In this document: positions 54,295 through 64,000 of the stretch, piece by piece
Position numbering within the stretch: position 1 is the first letter of the stretch
Layout of the letters: every line of letters begins with the position of its first letter
From: Atriophallophorus winterbourni
Taxonomy: Eukaryota > Platyhelminthes > Trematoda > Plagiorchiida > Microphallidae
Reading direction: 5' to 3'
Assembly (NCBI GenBank): GCA_013407085.1
Contig: JACCGJ010004930.1
Span: 1-64,000 of the forward strand
Length of the DNA stretch: 64,000 bases
Notes under the pieces: model-generated
Told to the model about the DNA's origin: nothing
Seen by the model: only the letters and a program-made list of their open reading frames with translations
Databases searched by the model: none
Made by a program: the position numbers and the translations under genes

Positions 54295-54481
54295 TGTAGT
54301 AGACCAGGATTACTACAATAATGTCCCCAAGAACGTTGGAGAAAAGGCAGGTTGACTGGAAGATTTATAGCGGTAGCCAAAAAGGTACACGAAGGTACAT
54401 GGTAGCAATCACGGAACACGAATCAACGGAAAGTGCGTTATCAAGGTCAATTGTTATATACAGTAAAACAATGTTGTTACA
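54295..54481 (-). repeat. Element F 5' LTR
   Basis: 187 bp, near-identical to 52466-52651. Confidence 0.88.
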
Positions 54482-55543
54482 AGATCCACTGTGTCGAATG
54501 GTCATCCAATGTTCGACTTTGCCAGTGGCATAACGTATAACATTCCTAACCAACATTTGTTTACTCTATTTAAGGAGCTCCCTGGTTCGCTGAAGTTTTA
54601 CACATGATTTCAACTTATCACATCTCAAATTATGTATTGTGTTGATTTGCAATAATTCGAAACGATTTATAGAGTTTGTGAGTATCCATAATATTTTCAC
54701 AAATTTGAAACCTTCTTATACGGAGTGATTGGATTAAATTTTGCAGTAAACTCAGAATAAAATATGGTCATTCAGTCGATATTCGCTAATGTTTCACCAT
54801 AGTTGCTAATACAATTTGATTTTTCATTATGAGATAGTATGCACCTAATTATAGTATTTGTTCGATCTAACAACAGACAAATAGAATACCTATTTAAAGC
54901 TTTTGGAATACCGACATGGATCGTAATGTGTGAAGTTAGCTGTATAGAGAGAACGGCATTTCTCTGATGTCTTGAGAATGAGTAATCGACAGTAAATTAC
55001 TATCCTTTGGTCAAGGGATCATTAGGTAAGCATCAGGGGTATTAAATATGGGGCCTTCGAGATTATAACAATGATACAATTTTAAATAATTAGACATACA
55101 CTAATCTATCACGGTTTTGGTAATTCTTGGAATCTATGTTTTCTCATGACCCGTATTGCGTAGGTTTCGCAAATCCTGTAACATCAGTTGTATTCAGAAG
55201 TTTAAAAAAAGTTTCAACATCCGTTTTGCCTCCGCGTCTACAATGGTCTTTTGCCAATGTATAATGAAAAAGGGGCCTTAAAAACAATGGTTTATGGTTT
55301 GGTTTTAATTACCCTCTTATCCTACAGTCCGTGGCAATATTACACAGTTGTCTATCAAAAAGTTATGGAACCTCTAATTACTGCATATCCTGCAGTGTCG
55401 ATTATTTCAAAGAAAATCCCTAACTGCATTCCGATTTACCATTCAGCATTAACATGATAATGCACTATAATATGAGCAAAATTAAAATTAATTTTAGTGG
55501 GAGAGAACTGTGTTTTGTCGACCACTTTCTTTCCATGTCGACC

Positions 55544-55575
<32 letters not shown>

Positions 55576-57275
55576 GAAACGCATGAGGTTTTCATGCTCC
55601 AATACTTCATAATCACTATGCATCCTGATTCAGGAGGAAGTGTTTCTCGCGGAAAGCTAAAGAGACTAGGACAAAAGATGTCAGTTGCACGTTGTCAACA
55701 TGATATGGAATTGGCATCTGAGACTATAATGTGCAACTCTCCGACTTGCAGATGACACATTACACAATGTCAAATAACTGAGCGGTCCGGATCAAATTCT
55801 TCGTATCTCGTAGGGTCAATAACGAGAGCTTTTATATCTGTATACCTAACGTCTTTGTACCGCAAGTGCGGCCTAACCACTGCTCGATTTCATGGTTTCA
55901 AATTACCAAGGAGACGACCGTTTGTTATACAGTCAATTTTCATTCTGTACTCATTACAAAGAATGCGTAGGCTGCGCTTTTACTGGGGTTAACATGATCT
56001 GAAGACCAGCCATAAGAACAACATTTACTGATTTCATTTGGTTTAGCGTTTTGGTCGGAAATAATGTTAATTGTCGTTAACTTCACCGAATTTTGGAACG
56101 CCTTTCGTGTATCAAACAACACTAAGATTCGAGATTCGAGATTCAAGAATTTCTCATATAAAATCATGTAGCTGTTTAGCAACATAGGGAATGCTACATG
56201 ATTTCAAATCACATTCTCATCAGGTTGTAGAAGTTATTATATATTAGGTGGTTTCTGAGTAAATAGTCTGCGGTCGCTCATTCGCTGAAACCGTTTGGTG
56301 TATACAGGTATGATTACATCGTACCTATCTTTAAAAATTCAATTATCGAAACACTGCCTCATGAAAGATATAACTGGTCAAGCACTCTTCTCTGCGTTTC
56401 ATCAATAGTTGTTGGGTTGACTGATAAATAAGCAACTAACCAGGAATTCGAAAATTGATTTAAAATTGAATTGATTTCGAACCGAAAAAATTGTTTAATT
56501 TTGTAAACAAATAAGTTACCTCATCATCACCATGCTCAATTGTTGTGCGTACCGCTATCAGAAATTGGAGTTCAGATTGAACCTGATGACAGATCGTAAG
56601 TTTAGCCGCCTTGTTTTTCAAAATTGATTACTTATTATACATTATGCTGATTTTTCATTACAGTGATTTTACTGTTTAGACATGATTATTTAAGAGTCGG
56701 TTGTCCCAAAGCTTGACAGGCCAAAACCTACTCTCCACACCTGAAGTTTGTGAAGAAGACATATCGTGCTGCGTGTGATGAAAATGCGAAACATTTGTTT
56801 AAGCCGATCGATATGCATGTTGCAAGATGCCTTTGAATATATTTCTTTATCAATTCTCTACCAAATCCTCGCAAATGCGCGATTGTTGTTTATACCCTGG
56901 GGTTAAACCATTTACATAGAATTGGGAATGTGCTTAAAGATGTTGGTTAACATAACTTATTCAATTTATTAATTAAAATGCGCTAAATTATTATTATTAT
57001 ATATTCCGAGATACAAACGCTATTACTAACTAGTTTCACTTGTTGCTAATCTCAGCGTTCATAAGAGGAAAAGGTTTACAAATATAGCCATGAAACTTCT
57101 TAAGAAATTCAACACATAATTTGTAGAAAAATGTAAGACAATTTTTATTAAAATAGATAATTCAAGAATCTTAACTATTTTTTTACAACAAATACAATGA
57201 ATGCAACATTATCATGAACCTTCGGATTACGGCTGATTCCATAAAGTTGACCTTCGATCACAAGATAAACTTTAA
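54482..57275. other. No gene recognised (2.8 kb)
   Basis: AT-rich with small ORFs only (for example 55251-55457 +, with a hydrophobic start). None has motifs or a homologous copy in the window. Confidence 0.45.
55544..55570. repeat. AT microsatellite
   Basis: Pure AT dinucleotide run. Confidence 0.9.
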
Positions 57276-59084
57276 ATAATAATTATTATTCTTGGACATC
57301 CATGGCATGCAATACATGATCAGCTTATGAAAATTTGAACAAATCAATAAACATAACAGCGCAAGTGAGCTGAAGGAGCGGGATTTTTAAACATTTTTTT
57401 CGTTCAATGATAGAAATATTTATGGAGTATGAAAGAAAACATTTTCAATGTCTAATAGAAATAAAATTTCGTTCGAACAGTGTCAAGATTTGCGAATAGA
57501 ATGGATACAAGAAACAAATGGAGAACAGAAATGGAATCTAATTATGGAAAAAGAGGTGCGAATTGTAAGGAACGTTTCATAAAAATTGATAAGTAAATTA
57601 TATATGCATGAAATCATGTTTTAACGGACAGGCTGGTTGAACACATTGACAAGGAAACACAAATTAATCGGAATAAGAAAATCTAAGAACTTGTGGGTGA
57701 TGAGAGAAGGTGTGGCTAATAGCAGGCTTTAGGGAGTAGGGTACGCTCTACCGCAATACTCTTCAAGAATTGTCGACGAATCGATCAAAAATTTGTTCAC
57801 CACCCGGATTTTCTTTATCTGTATAAGAGTGAATCGCATAGAGAACTAATCTCAGGCGGATAAATTTCCAGCCAGTTGTTCGTTCGTTCGTTATTCGGGG
57901 ACACTGGAATATAATAAAAGATTTTCTCTCCACCAGCACGGTGAGAGGTACTCAAAGTAAAATAGAGCATCATTTTAGAAATAAAAATGCAAATTTTAAA
58001 AAAATATTGATTTTTTTAGTTTTTATAGGTGTATTTTTTGTACACTTTCATTATTTTGCACGTTTGGATAAAATAGTGACATTTCTAGGCCTTATTCGGA
58101 ATAAAAGTCAGTTATATACGTAATAGTGTATAGAAAAGTTTATCGAAGGCGATGTTGAGATTAATTCGTGTAAATGCATTTCTTTTGTCTGGTATGCTTA
58201 CACTAGAATGGCCACTTATCCAGAGAATACTATCGGAACTCATGATATAATTATATTATGCAGAAAGATTTGGAATTAGAAACCTAGGATCCCATGAGAT
58301 TATAGAATCTCTATAGAAGAGTTTATCCTGAAGATTTGTGATAGTGAGTGAACGTATGAGTTCCTACAAGCTTTTTAAATTTTTCTGTAGATGTGCACAT
58401 AAGGACATGTAGAAGAAGAGAATTCAAAAGTTTTGCATATCTTATTAAGAAGAAGTTACGTCTAACTTTAGCGCGAGACAAAGGGATATTCAATAGCCGT
58501 GGTTAATTGCGCAGATCATATTAAATATAATCGCGACAGCGCATGTCAGACTGAAAATTTAATCACTTTTCGGTGATAATTTGGAAGAAAAGAAGCAGAT
58601 TCAGAGGAATTCATGCCTAGCCATGTTGGTTCTGGCTATCAGCAAATTACACCTTTCATGGTAGGGCAAAGGTTCCGGAAAGCCAAAAGATATTTTGGTG
58701 AAAGTACGTCGATGTGTCTCTAAGAGGAAACATGTACGCCTCCCAAAGTGGGAATATATGATATTACAACAATGGAGAATTGGTAGGACCTTCATTTCAT
58801 ATAGTCAAATTTTACTTTCGCGTGAAAAGAATTGATGGTTTATTAAGTCAACGATGAATTGTGCTCTCGTGATGAGAGATATTGCTTTCTCATTCAAGTT
58901 CAGAGAACAGAAATACCTAAATCCGAGATCCCTAACTTTTTCAGAAGAAATATTGGTTGAGTCATTTAATGTGAGTGTGTCACAGGGGATTAGGCAGCGT
59001 TATCCCATACAGTGTTTCTTAGGAGCGGAAAATTCAAATCCCCATTGCGCGCCGCAGGATGACAGAGATGCAAGATCGGTGTTT
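57276..59084 (-). mobile_element. Family-L LINE (3' tail to RT), strongly decayed
   Basis: Begins with the family terminus (TTCTTGGACATCC, GCAATACATGATCAGC), holds the 3' UTR with a single degenerate repeat block near 58190, the C-terminal coding remnant at 58601-58795 (PYHERCNLL), and RT linker sequence matching 12140-12410 up to AGATGCAAGATC at about 59076. It is interrupted there by the tRNA-like array and resumes at 60233. Confidence 0.75.
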
Positions 59085-60232
59085 TGTGTCTACTCATCAG
59101 TACCAAGTCTTTCGAAATATTTACGAAGCTTATCACAACGGTTCACATTGGAATCACTGGACTCGAGTTTCGCTCTTATTAGAGCTAATCAGCAGTGCAT
59201 ATCCTGTCTCGGATCCGACTCGAACCCAGGACCTTCACGTTGTAGTCTCATGCCTTACGGCCTGAGCTACCGACCACCGTTTGACCGAACGCGATTAAGT
59301 CACCATGAATGTCACTCCAGACTGGTACATTTGAGTAGCGTCATGCCCAACCAGTCGAAAAGGAGCAAGCAAAAACAATTGCGGTCCTCCTAACGATCTG
59401 ATCTTCTCGTCAGGTCTTCCTATCAGATACAGTGTAGGCTAAGACTCGTTTGATCTGACGAACATTGTAGTTGTTGAATCGTGCTTAGAGAATTTGTTCA
59501 TATGTTTGCGTCTACTAACCAGTACTAAGTCTTTTGAAGTATTAACAAAGACTATCACAACAGTCCACATTGGAAACACTGGAAACGAGTTTCACTCTTA
59601 TTGGAGCTAATCAGTAGTGCACATCCTGTCTCGGGTCTGAATTGAACCCAGGACCTTCATATTGTAGTCTCTTGCCTTACAGCCTGAGCTACCGACGCCC
59701 GTTTGACCGATCGCGATTGAGTCTTCATGAATGACTCTCCATACTGACACATTTGAATAGTGTCATGCCCAACCAATCAAGAAGGAGCCATCAACAACTG
59801 TTGCGGTCGTTTAACCCTTCTGATCTCCTCGTTAGGTCTTCCCATCAGATCCAGTGTATGCTAACTATCGTTAGATCTGACGGTCATTGTAGTTGTTGGA
59901 GAATGTTTGGAGAATTTGTTCATGTGTTTGTGTCTACTAATCAGTAACGAGTCTTTCGAAATATTCACGAAGCTCATCACAACGGTCCACATTGGAACCA
60001 CTGGAATCTAGTTCCGCTCTTAATAGAGCTCATCAGCAGTACATATTCTGTATCGGGTCCGACTCGAACCCAGGAGATTCACATTGTATTATCTTGCCTT
60101 ACGGCCTGAGCTAACGATCCCGTTTGACCGATCGCGATTAAGTCTTCATTAATGTATCTCCGGACTGGCACATTTGAGTAGCGTCATGCACAACCGGTCG
60201 AAAAGGAGCCAGCAAACATCTATTGCGGTAGA
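59085..60232 (-). repeat. 422-bp tandem array with tRNA-like segments (~2.7 copies)
   Basis: Matching landmarks recur at 59196, 59618 and 60040 (period 422). Each unit contains, on the minus strand, a TAGCTCAGGC block (A-box-like) and a GGTTCGAGTC block (B-box-like) about 30-40 bp apart: 59211-59274, 59632-59696, 60056-60119. The second unit's B box is altered (GGGTTCAATTC). The rest of the unit is not recognised. Confidence 0.75.
59211..59274 (-). ncRNA. tRNA-related segment (SINE-like Pol III promoter), best copy
   Basis: Reads GGTCGGTAGCTCAGGCCG ... CCTGGGTTCGAGTCGGATCC on the minus strand. The T-loop motif GTTCGAG and the D-arm-like A box are clear, but the T stem and acceptor pairing are poor, so it is unlikely to be a working tRNA gene. 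Confidence 0.55.
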
Positions 60233-60905
60233 TGATCCGACGAGGATATCATTACGGTTGAATGAAGAGTTTAAAATGGTTTACAACACTTTGCAAATCA
60301 TGAACATAGGTGGAAAAAGAAGGTGAGTTACAACTGTGCCCTTAATTACGCCAATTGGAATTGGCTGATTAGGTGAATTGACACGGTTAGCACTTACTGA
60401 AAAGGTGCGATCAGAGATAAAATAATGAAATTAGCTTATTAAAGGCACATGAATACGTAAATATGATAACTTCAAAAAGAGAAGCGTACGTAGAACCCGA
60501 CAGAAATACTTTATTATGTCTTTGAATAGAATAATCACTGACAATCCTTGGTCTAGTGAACTGGTTATGTTATTTCAATAATCTAACTGGCAGATTACAC
60601 ATGATTTCTGGTTTATGAAACCATGTTGGGTTTGGGAGAACGTATTTAGGCCAAGGTAGATTAACACAGATTTCTTAATTAACTTTTCAAATAACCTAGA
60701 GAGAATGCAAGTGTGAATATTCGTATCGAGGTTCCAATTACCAGATTTTGACCAAGCGATAATAACCGAGTGATTCCAATGATTTGAAAAGATTCCGGAT
60801 TTGAGACAAATATTAAAAAGATTTGATAAGTGTAGGGAAAATTTGTTAATGCGGTTGTGTAAGATAACTGATATATAACGACACCATCGGGTTTGTAAGA
60901 AATTT
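60233..60905 (-). pseudogene. Family-L LINE RT remnant
   Basis: Minus-strand RT in several frames: from the 60900 side a VIIAWSKSGNW / LFEKLIKKSV-like fingers region, then SDRTFSVSANRVNSPNQP and GVIKGT, then DLQSVVNHFKLF near 60260. Compare SDRTFSVSVNGVTSPNQP at 12392-12691. Probably the 5' continuation of 57276-59084. Confidence 0.65.
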
Positions 60906-61024
60906 TAGTTTGACGGGAAGCATATTTTAATAATAATAATAATAATAATAATATTAATAATAATAATATATATATTCTTGGATATCCAAGGCATGTAATA
61001 CATGATCAGTTTATCAAAATTGTA
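60906..61024 (-). mobile_element. Very short family-L 3' end with (ATT)n tail
   Basis: An AAT-repeat (60930-60968) followed by TTCTTGGATATCCAAGGCATG and TACATGATCAGTTTATC, then loss of homology at about 61024. It looks like a separate, extremely 5'-truncated insertion. Confidence 0.65.
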
Positions 61025-62225
61025 ATGTCAAATTAAAGAAGTCAATAGTATTCAACTTAACGCTATTTTTTACTGTGGATGGTAAATGTTTTAATTAAAT
61101 GAGCTGTTGAAAAATAAAGAGAAATCCAGACTTATTGTATTCAGGTCAGTTGTGACTACATCCTTATTAGGTTATTGCGTACTTCAATTCACCTAATCTT
61201 AGTCACACCTTTATTATTCTACTGACAAAAACCATGAAGACTCGCTGAACGTTGGATAATCTGAGTATCATTATATACCAGTTATAAAAGTTCATTCAAT
61301 AAAAGTGATTTTCTTGTTTTTCTAATGTAATGAATATGAATTTCGCATAAATTCAAGCCTTTCTCCAACAATATTTGTTTATCTCGCGATAAGATAAATA
61401 TAAATCACTGGTTGTAAGGTTTGTCTTGCTTACTTGCTGCTGTCTGATAAACTTTTATTATATACTCGAATAAATTGTTAAACTCACGGTTTTGTCTTTT
61501 CCTATGCGCTCCGTTTGTGTGCCTAAAACATCCGCGTGTTTTCCACAAATTCTGAAGAAATCTGCTTCAGATGTTTCGAATCGCAGTTTGGACATCATTT
61601 TAAAGGCTTTCGATCGAGCAGCTAATAGGGTTTCATTGCCCCGGTGTATGCTTGGTTTCAAAAAATACTTCGATTTGCCGGAATTATCCCTAGGTTTTAG
61701 AATCAGATGCCTTGTTATTACGCCGCGTTGCTCGCAACGAACGTTAAAGATGCGGTGGTTAACCAACCTGGCTCCATATTCCGCTGATCGCACCAACTTA
61801 CTGTTTATTGTTCGAACACCGGGCTCGTAGTAGTCGGTGATCGATTGGTATTCACCATGGACCGATCGTGTATTTATAATGCAAGAAAATGTGAGTGCAA
61901 ACGGTTAGAGTAGTTTTAGGCTAACGTTTCACTTCTGGCATAGAAGCTACGTCAGACTAAGCGTGATAGACAGGACAGGGAACAAGATTAAGTAGTACTT
62001 AACCCATAACCACTTATTTGACCTAAGCGCTACCCAGCTTATATTATACCTACAGTGTGGCACCTCTGTTGAAAATTACCAGGATCAGTGGTCTATTTTC
62101 CTCACAGTGAGTATCCACATCAATTTGTGGCAAGTGAAAACATTCAAGGTCACATAACACGGCGGCCCACATACTAAGATGTATTTAACCAACGGGGATA
62201 AGGCTATTGTTATTGAAAAACAAAT
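61025..62225. other. No identified gene; opposed ORFs at 61458-61907
   Basis: The only notable item is a ~148-codon open frame on the minus strand (61905-61458, reading RSVHGEYQSITDYYEPGVRT and later KPRDNSGKSKYFLKPSIHRG) overlapped by a 112-codon plus-strand ORF (61492-61830). I recognise neither. The mixed composition of the minus frame makes it a possible exon, but without support. Confidence 0.3.
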
Positions 62226-63670
62226 ATTCAATTGATAATAATATAAATGATAATATATATCCTTGTATATCCAAGGCATGCAATACATTATCAGCTTATC
62301 AAAATTTGAACAGCAAAAGAAAATAGTACAGTGCAAGTGACCGAAGTGAGCGGAATTTTTGAACATTTTTTTCCGTTGAATATGGGAAATTAATATACAG
62401 TAGGTAAGAAAAAATTATCAATGTCTAATAGAAATAAAATTTCATTTAAATTATGTCAAGATTTACGAATGGCAAGGATGCAAGAAACAAATGGAGAACA
62501 GAAATGGAAGGTAATTATGGAAAAAGTGGTGCGAATTGTAATGAAGTTGTCATAAAAAATTGATAAGTAAATCATATATGAATAAATTCATGTTTTACGG
62601 AAAGTTTGAATAAGAAGATTGAAAAGGGAACATGAATCCATCGAAATTAGAAAATCTAAGAAATTGTGGGGGGTGAGAGAGGCTGTGGCTAATAGCAGGG
62701 AGGAGGCAGTAGGGTGCTCTGCTCCAATACTCTTGAAGAATTGTCGATCGAACCAAAATGTGTTCACCAGCCGGATTTTCGTTTTCTGCAGGAGAATGAA
62801 TCGCATACGGAACAAATCTCGGGCGGATAGATTTCGAGCCAATTACAGTGATGGTTCGTTATTCGAAGACACTGGAATATATTGAAAGATTATCTCTTCA
62901 CCAGCACGGTGAGAGGTCATCATAGTGAAATAGTACATCATTTGAGAAATAAAAATCTACATTTAAAAAAAATAATGTTTTTTAAGTTTTTTTTAAGTTT
63001 TTTTTCATTTTTTGGTAGATTTTTAATATTTTGCACGTTAAGATAAAAAAGATAAGAGACATTTCTAGGTCTCATGAGAAATAAAAGACAGTTATGTACA
63101 TAACGGTATATAGAAAATGTTATCGAAGCCAATGTTGAGATTAATTTGTGTAAAAGCATTTCTAGGGTCCGGTAACCTGACACTTGGATGGCCAGTTATC
63201 CAGATAATACTATCTGACCTCATGATATTCTAATATAAACAGATATATAAGCAGATAACTGTTAAGGATATGGTCATATGGTAAAATGATTATAAAACGC
63301 ACGTTTACGATGCAGATGTGTAACAAGATATCTAAGGTTCGGGAAACCTGACACTTGGATGGCCAGTTATCCAGAGAATACCAGAAGACATCATGATATG
63401 CTAATATATGCAGATATTTGAGCAGATAACGGCTAAGGATAAGTTTTGGTAAAAGTTAATTATAAACTCACGTTTTACGATAGAATGTGTAACAAATATC
63501 TAAGGTTCCGGTAACCTGACACTGAAGGGCCAGTTATCCAAAATATCCACCATAAGACATCCTGATATACTAATATGTGGAGAATAGTTGAATTAAAACC
63601 TGGGATCCCATGAGAGTAGGATGTTATCTAAAAAGTTTATTTAAGGATTTGGGATGTGATGAACGTTTAG
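62226..63670 (-). mobile_element. Family-L LINE 3' UTR, with three repeat units
   Basis: From the family 3' terminus (TCCTTGTATATCC, GCAATACATTATCAGC) through the 3' UTR to the start of the C-terminal coding region, where homology ends at about 63670. Contains three ~170-bp repeats. Confidence 0.8.
63171..63580 (-). repeat. ~170-bp tandem repeat in family-L 3' UTR (3 copies)
   Basis: GGTAACCTGACACT-type blocks at 63171, ~63341 and 63510. Confidence 0.8.
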
Positions 63671-63739
63671 ATTGTCTACATTCATCATCAGTCCTATCCT
63701 CCGGGTGGCACATGAGGCGAAGACAACTTCACGCCATGT

Positions 63740-64000
63740 TCCTCTGTGCGCGACTTCCGTTTGCCGTATATTATATATATACACATCATTTTCACACATC
63801 TAAATCATTAGGAACAATTAGATTAATTCTTATTTACGTAACTCTCAGCTTATCCGCTAAATCTGGTGAACCCGTTTTAATTTTTTCCCTTTAATTCGTG
63901 CACATTATGTCTTCCGGCGACGGCGCCGCGATCAACTATAATGCTAGATTGCCCCTTTTCGAGATGTCAAACCCTAGAGTGAGGTTTGGTTTAGTTGAAG
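63740..64000 (+). mobile_element. Second B-family gypsy element, 5' end (runs off window)
   Basis: LTR end at about 63765-63861 (AACAATTAGATTAATTCTTA...TTATCCGCTAA), a PBS-like TGGTGAACCCG at 63864 and a Gag start. The LTR is incomplete on the left. Confidence 0.75.
63907..64000 (+). CDS. Gag N-terminus of second B-family element (partial)
   Basis: ATG at 63907; reads MSSGDGAAINYNARLPLFEM then SNPRVRFGLVE, aligning with element B's Gag start at 40360 (MSSGDETAINSNVRLPPFGM). Truncated by the window end. Confidence 0.75.
   Translation, partial: MSSGDGAAINYNARLPLFEMSNPRVRFGLVE

Larger units (their letters stand above)
52466..54481 (-). mobile_element. Non-autonomous A-family LTR element F (2.0 kb)
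   Basis: Complete minus-strand element: LTRs 52466-52651 and 54295-54481, AGAT on both flanks (52462-52465 and 54482-54485 region). Just inside the 5' LTR is TTGGTGAGCCCGACGTGA, a better tRNA-Trp-like primer site than in A. The leader resembles A's, the last ~790 bp resemble A's first 3' region, and ~0.6 kb between them (about 53440-54060) has no A counterpart. No gag, RT or integrase is present. Confidence 0.85.

Noticed and set aside
55251..55457. Small hydrophobic ORF as membrane protein gene
   Set aside because: 68 codons in AT-rich DNA; hydrophobicity is expected from composition and there is no other support.
59211..59274. Functional tRNA gene
   Set aside because: A- and B-box motifs are clear but T-stem and acceptor pairing are poor, and the segment is part of a 422-bp tandem unit.
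59400..59470. Hammerhead ribozyme (CTGACGA seen near 59456), as in schistosome SINE-like repeats
   Set aside because: The matching position in the second unit reads CTGACGG, and no GAAA plus three-stem arrangement could be traced.

Overview
This window is repeat-dense eukaryotic DNA. I see no convincing host gene; almost everything recognisable is a retrotransposon, most of it decayed. The families present are CR1-clade LINEs whose ORF1 carries a PHD-like zinc finger, RTE-clade LINEs, BEL/Pao LTR elements, and Ty3/gypsy elements whose Gag has the C-x2-H-x9-C-x3-C (CHCC) motif of the CsRn1 clade. This mix is what digenean trematodes carry (SR1/pido, SR2/SjR2, Sinbad, Boudicca/CsRn1), so a trematode or other flatworm is my best guess. 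No similarity search was possible.

Layout. 1-3970: minus-strand CR1 LINE ('CR1-A') with intact ORF1 and broken ORF2. 4075-5336: 3' part of a second CR1-like family ('family L', with tandem repeats in its 3' UTR). 5337-8074: minus-strand BEL gag/protease remnant joined to a CsRn1-type gypsy gag/protease/RT fragment. 8075-10658: 5'-truncated RTE LINE.

9602-35478: a direct tandem duplication of a ~12.94-kb unit (copies 9602-22540 and 22541-35478). Each copy holds an RTE fragment, the gypsy/BEL chimera, a head-to-head family-L fragment, an AT microsatellite, a gag-only BEL element with ~562-bp LTRs and a 5-bp target duplication, and a near-complete plus-strand CR1 LINE ('CR1-B').

35937-45905: a three-level nest. 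A family-L fragment was entered by gypsy element B, and B's 5' LTR was later entered by small gypsy element A. A's only long ORF is an in-frame fusion of Gag to remnants of integrase. 45906-49196: BEL gag, an RTE 3' end and an A-family 3' fragment. 49200-50300: family-L endonuclease. 52466-54481: complete ~2.0-kb non-autonomous A-family element F. 57276-63670: further family-L copies, one interrupted by a ~422-bp tandem array containing tRNA-like (Pol III A/B box-like) segments. 63740-64000: start of another B-family gypsy copy. Stretches 13103-14699 (and its duplicate), 50301-52465, 54482-57275 and 61025-62225 hold nothing I can identify.

Working together: the CR1 and RTE LINEs encode, or once encoded, endonuclease plus reverse transcriptase. 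The gypsy A and F elements and the duplicated BEL element lack reverse transcriptase and would depend on relatives for copying. Only CR1-A ORF1, copy-2 CR1-B ORF1 and the A-element Gag fusion are long uninterrupted ORFs of recognisable type.
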